Positions 17,157-25,656 of a stretch of DNA of 64,000 bases are shown one piece after another. Position numbers and translations under genes: made by a program. Origin of the DNA: SHXR01 sp046160305 (GTDB lineage: Bacteria; Pseudomonadota; Gammaproteobacteria; Burkholderiales; SG8-39); NCBI GenBank assembly GCA_046160305.1, contig JBJXGX010000305.1, positions 1 through 64,000 on the forward strand, in the 5' to 3' direction. Position 1 is the stretch's first letter; each line of letters begins with the position of its first letter. Below the pieces are notes generated by a model. The model made no database searches. It was not told where the DNA came from and saw only the letters and a list, made by a program, of their open reading frames with translations.

Positions 17157-18784
17157 GTGACACCTCCTACGCCGATGTGCTCATGAGGGTAACAGTTTTG
17201 GGGAAAGGGACCGCGGCGCGCCGCGCGTCCTTCCATCGTCGCGTGTCCGCCCATGAATGCGCCGATGTGATGCCGATCCGCCTCGAAGGCCGGAGCGCTA
17301 TGCACGATGCGGCCCTGGCTCATAACGACGATGCGATCGGCAACACGCAGGAGCTCGTCCAGATCTTCGCTTACCATCAAGATGGCCGTCCCGCGATCGC
17401 GCGCCGCGATCAGCCGACCCTGCACCTCGGCCACGGCGGTGAAGTCGAGCCCGAAGACGGGATTGCTCACCAACAGCAGATCGGCGGCGTCGGCGAGCTC
17501 GCGCGCGAGCACGGCGCGTTGCACATTGCCGCCCGAGAGCGACTCGATCGTCGCCTGTTCGCTCCGCGTATGCACGCGAAACGCCTGGATCAACGCACGC
17601 GCACTGCTTCGCAGGACACCGGGGCGAAGCCAGCCGGCGCGCGCGAACGGCGCTTCGTCGAAGCGGCGCAGACCGATGTTCTCAGCCACGCTCATGCCGG
17701 CAACGCACGCGTTGCGTAGCGGTTCTTCCGGCAGACTGCGGACCCTGAATGTGCGGTTCTGTGCGCGCGTCGCTTGGTATTCCTGACCATTCACCTGCAC
17801 GCTGCCGGCTTGTCGGTCGCGTTGCCCGACCAGCGCCTCCATCAATTCGCGCTGCCCGTTGCCTGCAACACCGGCCACACCGACGATCTCGCCCGCGTGC
17901 ACGTCGAGATCGAGTGCATCCACCGCGCGTTCGCCGCGATTGCCCGTGATCCTGAGACCGCGCACCGATAGGCGTACCGGCCCACGCGCGTTGGCGCTTC
18001 GCGCGAGCGGCCGCGTGGCGGCAACCTCATCGCGTGCCGCCCGGGCATCGTCCTTCGCATCGCTGCCGCCGACCATCATCGAGGCGAGCTGCGCGGCATG
18101 TGTGCCGGCCACCGCGATGCTACCGACCAGCCGGCCACGACGGAGCACGCTCACGTCGTCGGCGAAGCTGATGACCTCGCGGAATTTGTGGGTGATCAGA
18201 ATAACGCTGCAGTCTCCCGCATGGGCGTGCGCACGCAACGTACCGAGTACCTCGTCCGCCTCTTGCGGCGTCAGCACCGAAGTGGGTTCATCCAGGATGA
18301 GCAGGCGCGGACGCAGGAACAACTGCTTGAGGATTTCCAGCTTCTGCTTCTCGCCAGCCGACAGTTGCTGCGGCGTCGCATCCAGATCCAGACGAAATGG
18401 CGCCTGGTCCATGAACGTGCGCAGTTCCGCACGGGCGCGCGACCAGCGAATCACGGCCGGCAATCCACCGCGGGCGAGCAGCAGATTTTCAGCGACAGTC
18501 ATGCCCGGCACCACGGTGAAGTGCTGATACACCATGCCGATGCCGAGCGCCCGTGCCGTCATTGGCGAGGCAATGTCCTGCTCCCGCTTGTCGAGCAGCA
18601 CCGCACCGGCATCCGCACCGTGGTAGCCGACGATGCACTTCACGAGCGTGCTCTTGCCTGCGCCGTTTTCGCCAAGCAACGCGTGCACGGTGCCAGGGCG
18701 CACCGACAGCGTCACCTGGTCGAGCGCCGTGAAGGGGCCGAAGTGTTTGGTCAGCCGATAGATCTCGAGCGACAGTGCGTTCAT
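17153..18784 (-). CDS. ABC transporter ATP-binding protein, nucleoside/BMP type (two nucleotide-binding domains)
   Basis: A 543-residue cytoplasmic ATPase with two tandem ABC domains. The first has Walker A GENGAGKST (residues 38-46), signature LSAGEKQKLEIL and Walker B LLILDEPTS. The second has a degenerate Walker A (GVAGNGQRE) and signature LSGGNVQRAVL, the normal pattern for ribose- and BMP-type importers. ATG 18784 is chosen because longer open frame upstream overlaps the hydrolase gene. It works with the two permeases and the BMP receptor encoded upstream. Confidence 0.92.
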   Translation of the reverse strand: MNALSLEIYRLTKHFGPFTALDQVTLSVRPGTVHALLGENGAGKSTLVKCIVGYHGADAGAVLLDKREQDIASPMTARALGIGMVYQHFTVVPGMTVAENLLLARGGLPAVIRWSRARAELRTFMDQAPFRLDLDATPQQLSAGEKQKLEILKQLFLRPRLLILDEPTSVLTPQEADEVLGTLRAHAHAGDCSVILITHKFREVISFADDVSVLRRGRLVGSIAVAGTHAAQLASMMVGGSDAKDDARAARDEVAATRPLARSANARGPVRLSVRGLRITGNRGERAVDALDLDVHAGEIVGVAGVAGNGQRELMEALVGQRDRQAGSVQVNGQEYQATRAQNRTFRVRSLPEEPLRNACVAGMSVAENIGLRRFDEAPFARAGWLRPGVLRSSARALIQAFRVHTRSEQATIESLSGGNVQRAVLARELADAADLLLVSNPVFGLDFTAVAEVQGRLIAARDRGTAILMVSEDLDELLRVADRIVVMSQGRIVHSAPAFEADRHHIGAFMGGHATMEGRAARRGPFPQNCYPHEHIGVGGVT

Positions 18785-18789
18785 CGGCG

Positions 18790-19464
18790 CTACAAAGCCG
18801 CGAGGACCGCGGCAGAAGAGGCGACCGCGCCGAATACACCGCCCTGCATCTGCACCATCTTGACGGCTGCCTGGTGATTGCCAGGATCCGTGGCACCGGT
18901 GCAGTCCTCCAGCAACAGACACTCGAAGCCGCGATCGTTACCCTCGCGCATCGTCGTGTGCACGCAAACGTCGGTGGTGATACCGGTGAGGACCAGGTTG
19001 CAGATGCCGCGCGTGCGCAGAATGAGCTCCAGGTCGGTCGCGCAGAAACTGCCTTTGCCGGGCTTGTCGATGATGATCTCGCCCGCTCTTGGTGCGAGCT
19101 CGGGGATGATTTCCCAGCCGGGTTCGCCGCGCACCAGAATGCGCCCGCATGGCCCGGCGTCCCCGATACCGGCACCGATGCGTTGCGAACGCCAGCGCTT
19201 GTTGGCGGGTAGATCCGACAGATCGGTGCGATGTCCCTCGCGCGTGTGAATGATGTGAAAGCCTCGCTCGCGCATCGCAGCGAGCACGCTCCGGATCGGC
19301 TCGATCGGTGCGCGGGTGAGCGAAAGGTCGTAGCCCATCGTATCGACATAGCCGCCGATGCCGCAGAAGTCGGTTTGCATATCGATCACGACCAGCGCCG
19401 TGTTGCCGGGCGTGAGATTGCCATCGAACGGCCACGGATACGGCGTGGACTCGACGTGCCGCAT
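18790..19464 (-). CDS. Isochorismatase-family cysteine hydrolase, biuret amidohydrolase-like
   Basis: A 224-residue hydrolase with the catalytic triad D28 (VVIDMQTDF), K134 (IIDKPGKGSF) and C167 (GITTDVCVHT). Segments such as THTREGH-like TREGHRTDLSDLPANKRWRS, the GRILVRGEPGWEIIPEL stretch and QGGVFGA strongly resemble biuret amidohydrolases (BiuH) and related ureide hydrolases, which release ammonia from amide-type nitrogen compounds. Assignment to biuret is from recollection of the family, not proven. The ATG overlaps the amidase stop (TGATG), so the two enzymes are translationally coupled. Confidence 0.8.
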   Translation of the reverse strand: MRHVESTPYPWPFDGNLTPGNTALVVIDMQTDFCGIGGYVDTMGYDLSLTRAPIEPIRSVLAAMRERGFHIIHTREGHRTDLSDLPANKRWRSQRIGAGIGDAGPCGRILVRGEPGWEIIPELAPRAGEIIIDKPGKGSFCATDLELILRTRGICNLVLTGITTDVCVHTTMREGNDRGFECLLLEDCTGATDPGNHQAAVKMVQMQGGVFGAVASSAAVLAAL

Positions 19465-20507
19465 CACGCCACCTTCTTTCGTGTTGCACCGGGCGTATCG
19501 AGTGGGTTCGCCTCGGCACCGCGATAGGGGCGCGTGGGCGGCGCGAAGCCGCATGAGGTGCCGTCTTTTTCCCGCACACTCGCGTCCCAAGGCAGGCGAT
19601 AACGACCATTCACCATGTCGTGCATGAAGGTGTAGGGACAGTCTTGCGCGCCGCCGGCGACCGCCACGAAGCCGCGGTGGTAGAGCTGATAGATGTTGTT
19701 CTCCACCCCCCACACCGCACGGGCCTCGCGCACGAGGTCGGGACGCAGCTCGCACGTGATGATCTCGTCGGCCCGGCCGCCGCCTGTGGCGAGCACGCTG
19801 CCATCGAAATTGCAGAACATGCCTTCGCCCATCGAGTCGTACGTGCCGTCGCTGCCGCACATGCACACGCTCGCCGTCTGCGCAAGATTCTGGAAGGCGT
19901 TGGCCTGGTTGGTGATCTGCCAGGCGTGGCGGATCGGCGCGGTGTAGCCCGCGGTACGCAGAATGATCTCGGCACCCTTGTATGCGGCCTCGCGTGCCAT
20001 TTCAGGAAACATGCCGTCGTGGCAGATGATGAGCGCGATCTTGCATCCGCGCGGACCCTCGCACACCGGTACGCCCAGGTTGGCCGGTTCCCATGGTTCC
20101 ACCGGCACCCACGGGTGAAGCTTCCGGTAGTACAGGCGGATCGTGCCGGTGTCATCGATGATGATGCCGCTGTTGTACGGGTTGCCCTCGGGGTTCGCTT
20201 CCATGATCGAGAAGCAGCCCCATATCTGATGTTCGATACACGCGGCCTTGAACGATGCGACCTCAGGCCCGTCGAGCGAACACATCAGCGCCGGGGCAAT
20301 GCTCATCGAGAGCCCATGGAGCGAGTACTCGGGGAAAACGACCAGATCCATCGAGGGCATGTTGCGCCGCGCCTTGCCGACCATCTCGCAGAGGCGTGCG
20401 GCCTGCGCGGCGAGCTGCGCTGCCGTATCCACCACCGGCAGTTGTAATTGCACCAGGCCCGCAACGACACCATGCGGGGACTTGTTCAAACCTCCGAGTC
20501 CGTTCAT
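19464..20507 (-). CDS. Nitrilase-superfamily amidase (aliphatic amidase/formamidase-like)
   Basis: A 347-residue cytosolic carbon-nitrogen hydrolase with triad E60 (VVFPEYSLHG), K129 (LYYRKLHPW) and C162 (LIICHDGMFPEMAR). The CHDG-nPE context and the following KGAEIILRTAGYTAP resemble aliphatic amidase and formamidase. It should hydrolyse an amide to acid plus ammonia. A GAGGAAG site precedes ATG 20507; the longer frame overlaps the permease gene. It is the fourth gene in an import-and-hydrolysis operon with an ABC importer and a biuret-hydrolase-like enzyme. Confidence 0.85.
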   Translation of the reverse strand: MNGLGGLNKSPHGVVAGLVQLQLPVVDTAAQLAAQAARLCEMVGKARRNMPSMDLVVFPEYSLHGLSMSIAPALMCSLDGPEVASFKAACIEHQIWGCFSIMEANPEGNPYNSGIIIDDTGTIRLYYRKLHPWVPVEPWEPANLGVPVCEGPRGCKIALIICHDGMFPEMAREAAYKGAEIILRTAGYTAPIRHAWQITNQANAFQNLAQTASVCMCGSDGTYDSMGEGMFCNFDGSVLATGGGRADEIITCELRPDLVREARAVWGVENNIYQLYHRGFVAVAGGAQDCPYTFMHDMVNGRYRLPWDASVREKDGTSCGFAPPTRPYRGAEANPLDTPGATRKKVA

Positions 20508-20517
20508 CGCTTCCTCA

Positions 20518-21438
20518 TTATCGGTTGACCGTAAGTTCCATCGGGGCACCCTGCAGCGCACGGCGCGGCGAGCATGTTGCGATCAGGATCGCGAGGGTGA
20601 GCACATAGGGCACCGCATTGAACAAGTGGTAGCCGCCGCTGATCCCCACGGATTGAAGTGCGGGTCCAAGCGCACCGGCGCCGCCGAACAGCAGCGCGGC
20701 CCAGAGACAGCGGACCGGATGCCAGCGCGCGAAGATCACCAATGCGACCGCAATCAATCCCTGCCCGCTCGAGAGCTGTTCGTTCCAACTGCCCGGGTAG
20801 TAGAGCGACAAGGACGCTCCACCGAGCCCGGCGATGAACCCGCCCGCGGTCGTGGCGGCGATGCGTACCCCACTTACCGAAGTGCCGAGCGCCCGCCCGG
20901 CGTCGGCCGAATCACCGACCATGCGCACCAGCAGTCCCCAGCGCGTATTCGCCAGACCCCAGGTCAGGACGAGCGCGAGCACGACGCCGATCGGGAACAG
21001 TACGTTGATCTGTAAAGCCGCGCCGACCGCTCCGGAATCGCTCCAACCACCCAATGGAATCGACGGAATCTGCGGCGCTTGCGGTTGGATGAGCGGTTTG
21101 CCGAGGTAAAACGCCAAGCCCGCACCAAGCAGCATGATCGCGATGCCGGCGGCGATATCGTTCACCCGCGGCAGCGAGCACATGAGGCCGTGGAGCAATG
21201 CGATCAACGCGCCGCTTGCGCCCCCGGCCAGCACACCAAGCCACCATTGACCGGTAAGATAGGCGCCACCGAATCCGGCCATCGCCGAGAACACCAATAC
21301 GCCTTCCAGGCCAAGATTGATCCGGCCCGCTTTTTCGGTCAGGCATTCGCCAAGGCTCACGAACAGGAACGGTGTACCGACGCGGACTGCGCCGCCGATC
21401 ACAGCGAGCAGCACATCGAACACAGCGAAATCGTTCAC
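20518..21438 (-). CDS. ABC transporter permease, BMP/nucleoside type (second permease)
   Basis: A 306-residue membrane protein of the BPD_transp_2 family, with GTPFLFVSLGECLTEKAGRINLGLEG near the N-terminus and about eight membrane segments. It starts at GTG 21438 in a four-base overlap with the upstream permease. The in-frame open region before it is antisense noise over that gene. It forms the channel together with the permease at 21435. Confidence 0.88.
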   Translation of the reverse strand: MNDFAVFDVLLAVIGGAVRVGTPFLFVSLGECLTEKAGRINLGLEGVLVFSAMAGFGGAYLTGQWWLGVLAGGASGALIALLHGLMCSLPRVNDIAAGIAIMLLGAGLAFYLGKPLIQPQAPQIPSIPLGGWSDSGAVGAALQINVLFPIGVVLALVLTWGLANTRWGLLVRMVGDSADAGRALGTSVSGVRIAATTAGGFIAGLGGASLSLYYPGSWNEQLSSGQGLIAVALVIFARWHPVRCLWAALLFGGAGALGPALQSVGISGGYHLFNAVPYVLTLAILIATCSPRRALQGAPMELTVNR

Positions 21439-22523
21439 GAGAGCGCCACGGCCGGTGCCGGCACAGGGGCGGGCTTCGGTGCGGACCTCGGCTTGAAGAG
21501 TCTGCCGCGCAGCGCCTCGCTCGCGAGAATGAACACAAAACAGAATCCCATCAGCACCTGCACGGAGGCGTCCGGCAGGCCCATGCGCCGCTGCAGCAGG
21601 CTGCCCGCGGCAAGAAATCCTCCGAAGAGAAGCGCAACCGGCACGATCGCCAGCGGCTGATGCCGTGCGACGAAACTGACCAGTATCCCGGTGTAGCCAA
21701 GGCCCGCGATCATCGAAGCATTCGCCGAGGTGTGAACCGCCGCCACCTCGATACCGCCTGCCAATCCCGCGGCGCCGCCGGCCAGCGCGCAAGCGGTGAC
21801 GATGAGACGGCTGCCGGGCAGTCCGACCAGTCGAGCCGTGCGCAGATTGCCGCCGACGACGCGCGTGGCGAATCCATGGGTCGTACCCGCCAACCATAGT
21901 GCCGCGGCGATACAAAGAACGATCCCGAACAGAAGCCCCCAGTGCACGTCCCAAGACCCCATCGTGCCGATGCGCAGTGTCTCCGGCAACGCAAGGGTCG
22001 AGGGCTTGTTCAAGCTTGCCGGATCGCGCAGCGGCCCTTCGACGAGGTGCTTGAAGAGCGCAATCGCGATGTAGCCGAGCAGGAGGCTCGAGATCGTTTC
22101 GTTGACGCCGCGCCATTGGCGCAGCACGCCGGCCAGGGCGATCCAGGCGGCGCCCGCCAGCACGGCGACCAGTAGCACGAGCGCAGTCCCGGCCGATCCT
22201 TCCGGCATTGGCAGCATGTAAGGCAGCGCCGCGCAGGCCAAGCCGCCAAGAACCAGCGCCCCTTCGCCGCCGATCACGATGAGCCCCGCTTGTGCCGGCA
22301 GCGCGACACACAGCGCGGTGAGCATCAGCGGCGCAGCCCGCTGAAGCGTGTTCTGCAGCGAGAACGAATCGCCGAAGGCTCCACGAAAAAGCAAGAACCA
22401 GGCTTCCACCGGATCGTGTCCGCCGACCCAGACGAACAACCCGAACAGCCCAAGTGCCGCGACGATCGCGATCACGGGCAGCGCGATCGCCTCGCCGGCT
22501 TCGCGCCAGGGCATCGAACGCAT
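21435..22523 (-). CDS. ABC transporter permease, BMP/nucleoside type (first permease)
   Basis: A 362-residue membrane protein with the family features VEAWFLLFRGAFGDSFSLQNT, GLIVIGGEGALVLGGLACAA and NETISSLLLGYIA. This order (receptor, permease, permease, then ATPase) matches the YufNOPQ-like nucleoside importers, but here two hydrolases sit between the permeases and the ATPase. No strong ribosome site is visible; two ATGs 9 bases apart are possible starts. Confidence 0.88.
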   Translation of the reverse strand: MRSMPWREAGEAIALPVIAIVAALGLFGLFVWVGGHDPVEAWFLLFRGAFGDSFSLQNTLQRAAPLMLTALCVALPAQAGLIVIGGEGALVLGGLACAALPYMLPMPEGSAGTALVLLVAVLAGAAWIALAGVLRQWRGVNETISSLLLGYIAIALFKHLVEGPLRDPASLNKPSTLALPETLRIGTMGSWDVHWGLLFGIVLCIAAALWLAGTTHGFATRVVGGNLRTARLVGLPGSRLIVTACALAGGAAGLAGGIEVAAVHTSANASMIAGLGYTGILVSFVARHQPLAIVPVALLFGGFLAAGSLLQRRMGLPDASVQVLMGFCFVFILASEALRGRLFKPRSAPKPAPVPAPAVALS

Positions 22524-22550
22524 CGCGAGCGCGCGGTCGGACGGTGTCGT

Positions 22551-23669
22551 CTACACCTTACCGATGACGCCTTCCACCAGGTAGCTCATCGCCTCGAGCT
22601 CGACGTCGGTCTGCTTGAACGTCTTGCCCTTGGCAATGACGACCTTGCCGGTGTTGTCCTTCAACTCGCCGCCGAAAATGTCGAAGCCACCCGCCATCAT
22701 CTTGGCGCGCACCGCATCGGCGTTCTTGCGTGCGGCCTCGCTCACCGCCGTGCCGTACGGCGAGGACTTGACGAACCCATCCTTCAAGCCACCGCGCACG
22801 AAGTTCGGATGTGGCTTGCCGTTGCGCGCCGCCTCGACGATCTGCGTGTAGGCGGTCACCCAGTTCCACTCCGCGCCGGTGAGATAGGCCTGCGGGGCGA
22901 GCTTGGCCTGGCTCGCGTGATAGCCGCAGACCATCTTGCCGCGCTTGGCGGCCGTCTCGACCACGACCTTGGGTCCATCCACATGCATCGTGAATACATC
23001 GGCGCCTTGATCGGCGAGGCTGTTGGTCGCCTCGGCTTCTTTCACCGGCATCGACCAATCGCCGGTGAAGATTGCCGTGGTCGTGATTTTCGGGTCCACC
23101 GAGCGCGCGCCCATCGTGAAGGCGTTGATATTTCGGAGCACTTGGGGAATGGGCTTGGCTGCCACGAAGCCGAGCTTTTTCGATTTGCTCATGTGGCCGG
23201 CGACGACCCCGTTCAGGTACTGCGCCTCGTCGATGTAGCCGAAGAAGCTGCCTACGTTCTTCGGATGCTTGCCGTCGGTCCAGAGGCCCCCACAATGCGC
23301 GAAGCGGATCTTATCGTTCTTGGGTGCCACCGCGAGCACGTGCGGATCGAAGTAACCGAAGGAAGTCGGGAACAGCAACGCCGCGCCGTCCTGCGCGATC
23401 ATGCCCTGCATCGATTTCTGTGCTGCCTGCGTCTCGGGCACGTTTTCTTCTTCGATCACTTTGATGCCGGCGACTTTCTTCATCGCCGCCGCCGCTTCCG
23501 CGTGCGCCTGGTTGTAGCCGAAATCGTCACGCGGCCCGACATAGATGAAGCCCACCGTCATGGCGCTCTGCGCGTGCAACACACGGCTCCAGCTCGACGT
23601 GGCGATGATCGTGCCGAGCGCACTCGCGCCTTGCAGCCAGTCTCTGCGATTCCAACGATGCATAGCCAT
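22551..23669 (-). CDS. BMP-family ABC transporter substrate-binding protein
   Basis: A 372-residue periplasmic receptor of the Med/BMP family. The N-terminus carries a Tat-like signal (NRRDWLQGASALGTIIATSS then VLHAQ), so it may be exported folded. The mature part begins TVGFIYVGPRDDFGYNQAH, the family hallmark, and contains VVAGHMSKSKKLGFVAAKP. A strong AAGGAGG site precedes the ATG. It is the first gene of a seven-gene operon and defines its ligand range; members bind nucleosides, but with the two amide hydrolases an amide, ureide or purine-like compound is likely (inference). Confidence 0.9.
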   Translation of the reverse strand: MAMHRWNRRDWLQGASALGTIIATSSWSRVLHAQSAMTVGFIYVGPRDDFGYNQAHAEAAAAMKKVAGIKVIEEENVPETQAAQKSMQGMIAQDGAALLFPTSFGYFDPHVLAVAPKNDKIRFAHCGGLWTDGKHPKNVGSFFGYIDEAQYLNGVVAGHMSKSKKLGFVAAKPIPQVLRNINAFTMGARSVDPKITTTAIFTGDWSMPVKEAEATNSLADQGADVFTMHVDGPKVVVETAAKRGKMVCGYHASQAKLAPQAYLTGAEWNWVTAYTQIVEAARNGKPHPNFVRGGLKDGFVKSSPYGTAVSEAARKNADAVRAKMMAGGFDIFGGELKDNTGKVVIAKGKTFKQTDVELEAMSYLVEGVIGKV

Positions 23670-24194
23670 CTCTCCTCCTTATCATTTGGGCGGGGTTGGA
23701 ACGGGCCTGGCGTGTTGCCGCATTGCCTCTTCCGCTGTGCTCATACGCAAGAGACAGACCAGCCGTCCAAGCGCACGAAAGCGACCTAACGCGTTGTTTT
23801 GTAGAGGCGGGCGGCGAGTCGGTGCATCGGCTTGGCACCGGAAATGTGCGCAGGCAACGATCAGTGCACTTGAACGGTGCCATGGAAACGCACGCGGCCG
23901 CGCCAACCAGGCAATCGATCGGCGCACTTGACAGCGCTCCGCGGTCGGATTATCGTTGTTTCGTATTTGGACCAGTGTTTCATATATGGAACAGAATGTC
24001 TCGGCAGCGGTATCGTCCGCGGCGATTCGGCGGCGGTTCTGTCGAGCGTCCGCTGCACCAGGCATGCGTCCTCATTCCTCCCGGCGAATGGACGCGCCCC
24101 GGCCGAGAGAGTGGTGATGGGGTACCCGGTGCGAAGCGAAGGCAGGTAGGTCTTTGTACAGATCGGATCCCGGCGTGGATCGAAAGGAGTGAAG
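23670..24194. other. Divergent intergenic region between the BMP operon and the Rieske/IclR cluster
   Basis: No convincing gene is seen in these 525 bases; the open frames have no ribosome site or recognisable sequence. The region separates two diverging operons and holds two tandem IclR-type operator candidates near 23957-23993, in its locally most AT-rich part. Confidence 0.7.
23957..23993. promoter_or_regulatory. Tandem IclR-type operator candidates
   Basis: Two related 18-bp sites lie 19 bases apart: TGTTTCGTATTTGGACCA and TGTTTCATATATGGAACA. The second is a palindrome with one mismatch, of the GTTYCATATATGGAAC kind bound by many IclR regulators. An IclR gene is in the downstream operon (27025), so autoregulation of the cluster and perhaps of the divergent BMP operon is likely. 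Confidence 0.55.
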
Positions 24195-24581
24195 ATGGCT
24201 GAGCGAGGCATGACCCGGGCTCACATGCCCACGGCGAACACCGAGGGCGTCGTTCCCGACTTCAACCCTTATCTCGAGGCGTACGCGCATCCGCGCCGCA
24301 ACACCCATGCCGGCAGCGGACAGATCTTTGGGCGCAGCGAGCGCGATCTGATCGTGTGGCAGACGCGTCCGGCGGTACCAAACGACTACGAGCTCGGACT
24401 CGCCTCGACGCTCGAGCAGATTTTCGCCCAGCGCATCTATGAGCTGCCCGACATCGTCGCGGCGCTCAATCGCGAAGGCGTCCGCACGCCAGGCGATGCG
24501 GCCTGGACAGAGCAGAACTTCCCGGAGGCATTCCGTGTGCTGGGCCGGCTCGCTTTCGGCGAGGGGCACGATCATGGCTGA
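24195..24581 (+). CDS. Recombinase-like helix-turn-helix small protein, oxygenase-associated
   Basis: A 128-residue soluble protein. The C-terminal half (TLEQIFAQRIYELPDIVAAL followed by NREGVRTPGDAAWTEQNF) resembles the helix-turn-helix used by serine recombinases for target recognition, but no catalytic domain is present. Proteins of this kind are found beside Rieske oxygenase genes. Here it overlaps the oxygenase start by eight bases, which points to a partner or regulator of that enzyme. AAGGAG five bases before ATG 24195 fixes the start. It is the first gene after the IclR-type operator. Confidence 0.7.
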   Translation: MAERGMTRAHMPTANTEGVVPDFNPYLEAYAHPRRNTHAGSGQIFGRSERDLIVWQTRPAVPNDYELGLASTLEQIFAQRIYELPDIVAALNREGVRTPGDAAWTEQNFPEAFRVLGRLAFGEGHDHG

Positions 24582-25623
24582 CCCTCAAGCTGTTGAGCGA
24601 CTCGTCAATCGCGGGCTTCGCAATCAGTGGTATCCGGTGCTCCCAAGCTGGGCGCTCGCGGGCGCTCCGGTGGGCATCACGCGCTTGTCGGAAAACCTTG
24701 TGCTGTGGCGCGACGACGATGGCACGGCGCACGCGATCGAGGATCGTTGCCCGCATCGTGGCGCACGCCTGTCGCTTGGCTGGAATCTTGGCGATCGCCT
24801 TGCCTGCTGGTATCACGGCATCGAGGTGGATGGCACCGGCACGGTGCGCAAAGTCCCCGCGATAAGTCCCTGCCTCCTCGAGGGCAAGCAGGCCGTCAAG
24901 CGCTATCCGATCCAGGAAGCCCGAGGCGGTCTCTTTGTCTATTTCGGCGATTCCCTGCACGCCGAACCGTGCCCCCTCGAGCTTCCCGAAGAGCTCACGA
25001 GTGACGAGTACGGCGCGATCCTTTGCTTCGCGAAGTGGCGGTGCAACTACCGCTACGCGATCGATAACGTCATGGATCCGATGCATGGGGCCTACCTGCA
25101 TGCGTTGTCGCATTCGATGGCCGAGGGCGACAAGAGCGCGAGCATGCAAGTGAAGAAGACGGCGACCGGCTTTTCGTATGAAAAAACGACACAACGTGAT
25201 CTGAACTTCGATTGGGTCGAATTCGGCGAATCGGGTGCGACATGGCTGCGATTGGCCATCCCTTATCGCCCGAGCGCGGGGCCCGGCGGCAACTTCGGCA
25301 TCGTCGGCTTCGTCACGCCGGTCGACGAGGACAACTGCTGCGTGTTCTTCTGGCGGAACCGGAAATGCACGGGTTGGGTACGCGACGTCTGGCAATTCAT
25401 GTACCGCACCAAGCTGGAAGGCCTGCACTGGACCGTGCTCGAGCAGGATCGCTTCGTCCTCGAGCACATGGCACCTGATGCCCGTTCGCGCGAGTGCCTC
25501 TATCAGCACGACACCGGTTTGGCGCGCGTGCGTCGCATTCTTCAGAAAGCGGCTGAAGCGCAGCTCGAAGCACTGCCGGCGGAGCAGCCCGCCGAAACTT
25601 CCACGGCCCGACCGGCCGCCTGA
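24574..25623 (+). CDS. Rieske non-heme iron oxygenase, alpha subunit (vanillate/phthalate type)
   Basis: A 349-residue oxygenase with Rieske ligands C59-x-H61 and C78-x2-H81. Its iron-site segment is YRYAIDNVMDPMHGAYLHA, which has the D-x2-H-x4-H spacing of the vanillate demethylase/phthalate dioxygenase group. The ATG lies inside the last codons of the preceding small gene. No reductase gene is nearby. The following cupin, SDR, ThDP enzyme and molybdopterin hydroxylase form a plausible catabolic pathway for an aromatic or heterocyclic compound. Confidence 0.88.
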   Translation: MADPQAVERLVNRGLRNQWYPVLPSWALAGAPVGITRLSENLVLWRDDDGTAHAIEDRCPHRGARLSLGWNLGDRLACWYHGIEVDGTGTVRKVPAISPCLLEGKQAVKRYPIQEARGGLFVYFGDSLHAEPCPLELPEELTSDEYGAILCFAKWRCNYRYAIDNVMDPMHGAYLHALSHSMAEGDKSASMQVKKTATGFSYEKTTQRDLNFDWVEFGESGATWLRLAIPYRPSAGPGGNFGIVGFVTPVDEDNCCVFFWRNRKCTGWVRDVWQFMYRTKLEGLHWTVLEQDRFVLEHMAPDARSRECLYQHDTGLARVRRILQKAAEAQLEALPAEQPAETSTARPAA

Positions 25624-25656
25624 CGACTTCGAGCACCCAAACGGAGAGGACCCGTC

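Noticed and set aside
23696..24202. Open frames on both strands in the gap before the Rieske/IclR cluster
   Set aside because: No ribosome site or family resemblance, and they overlap the probable operators.
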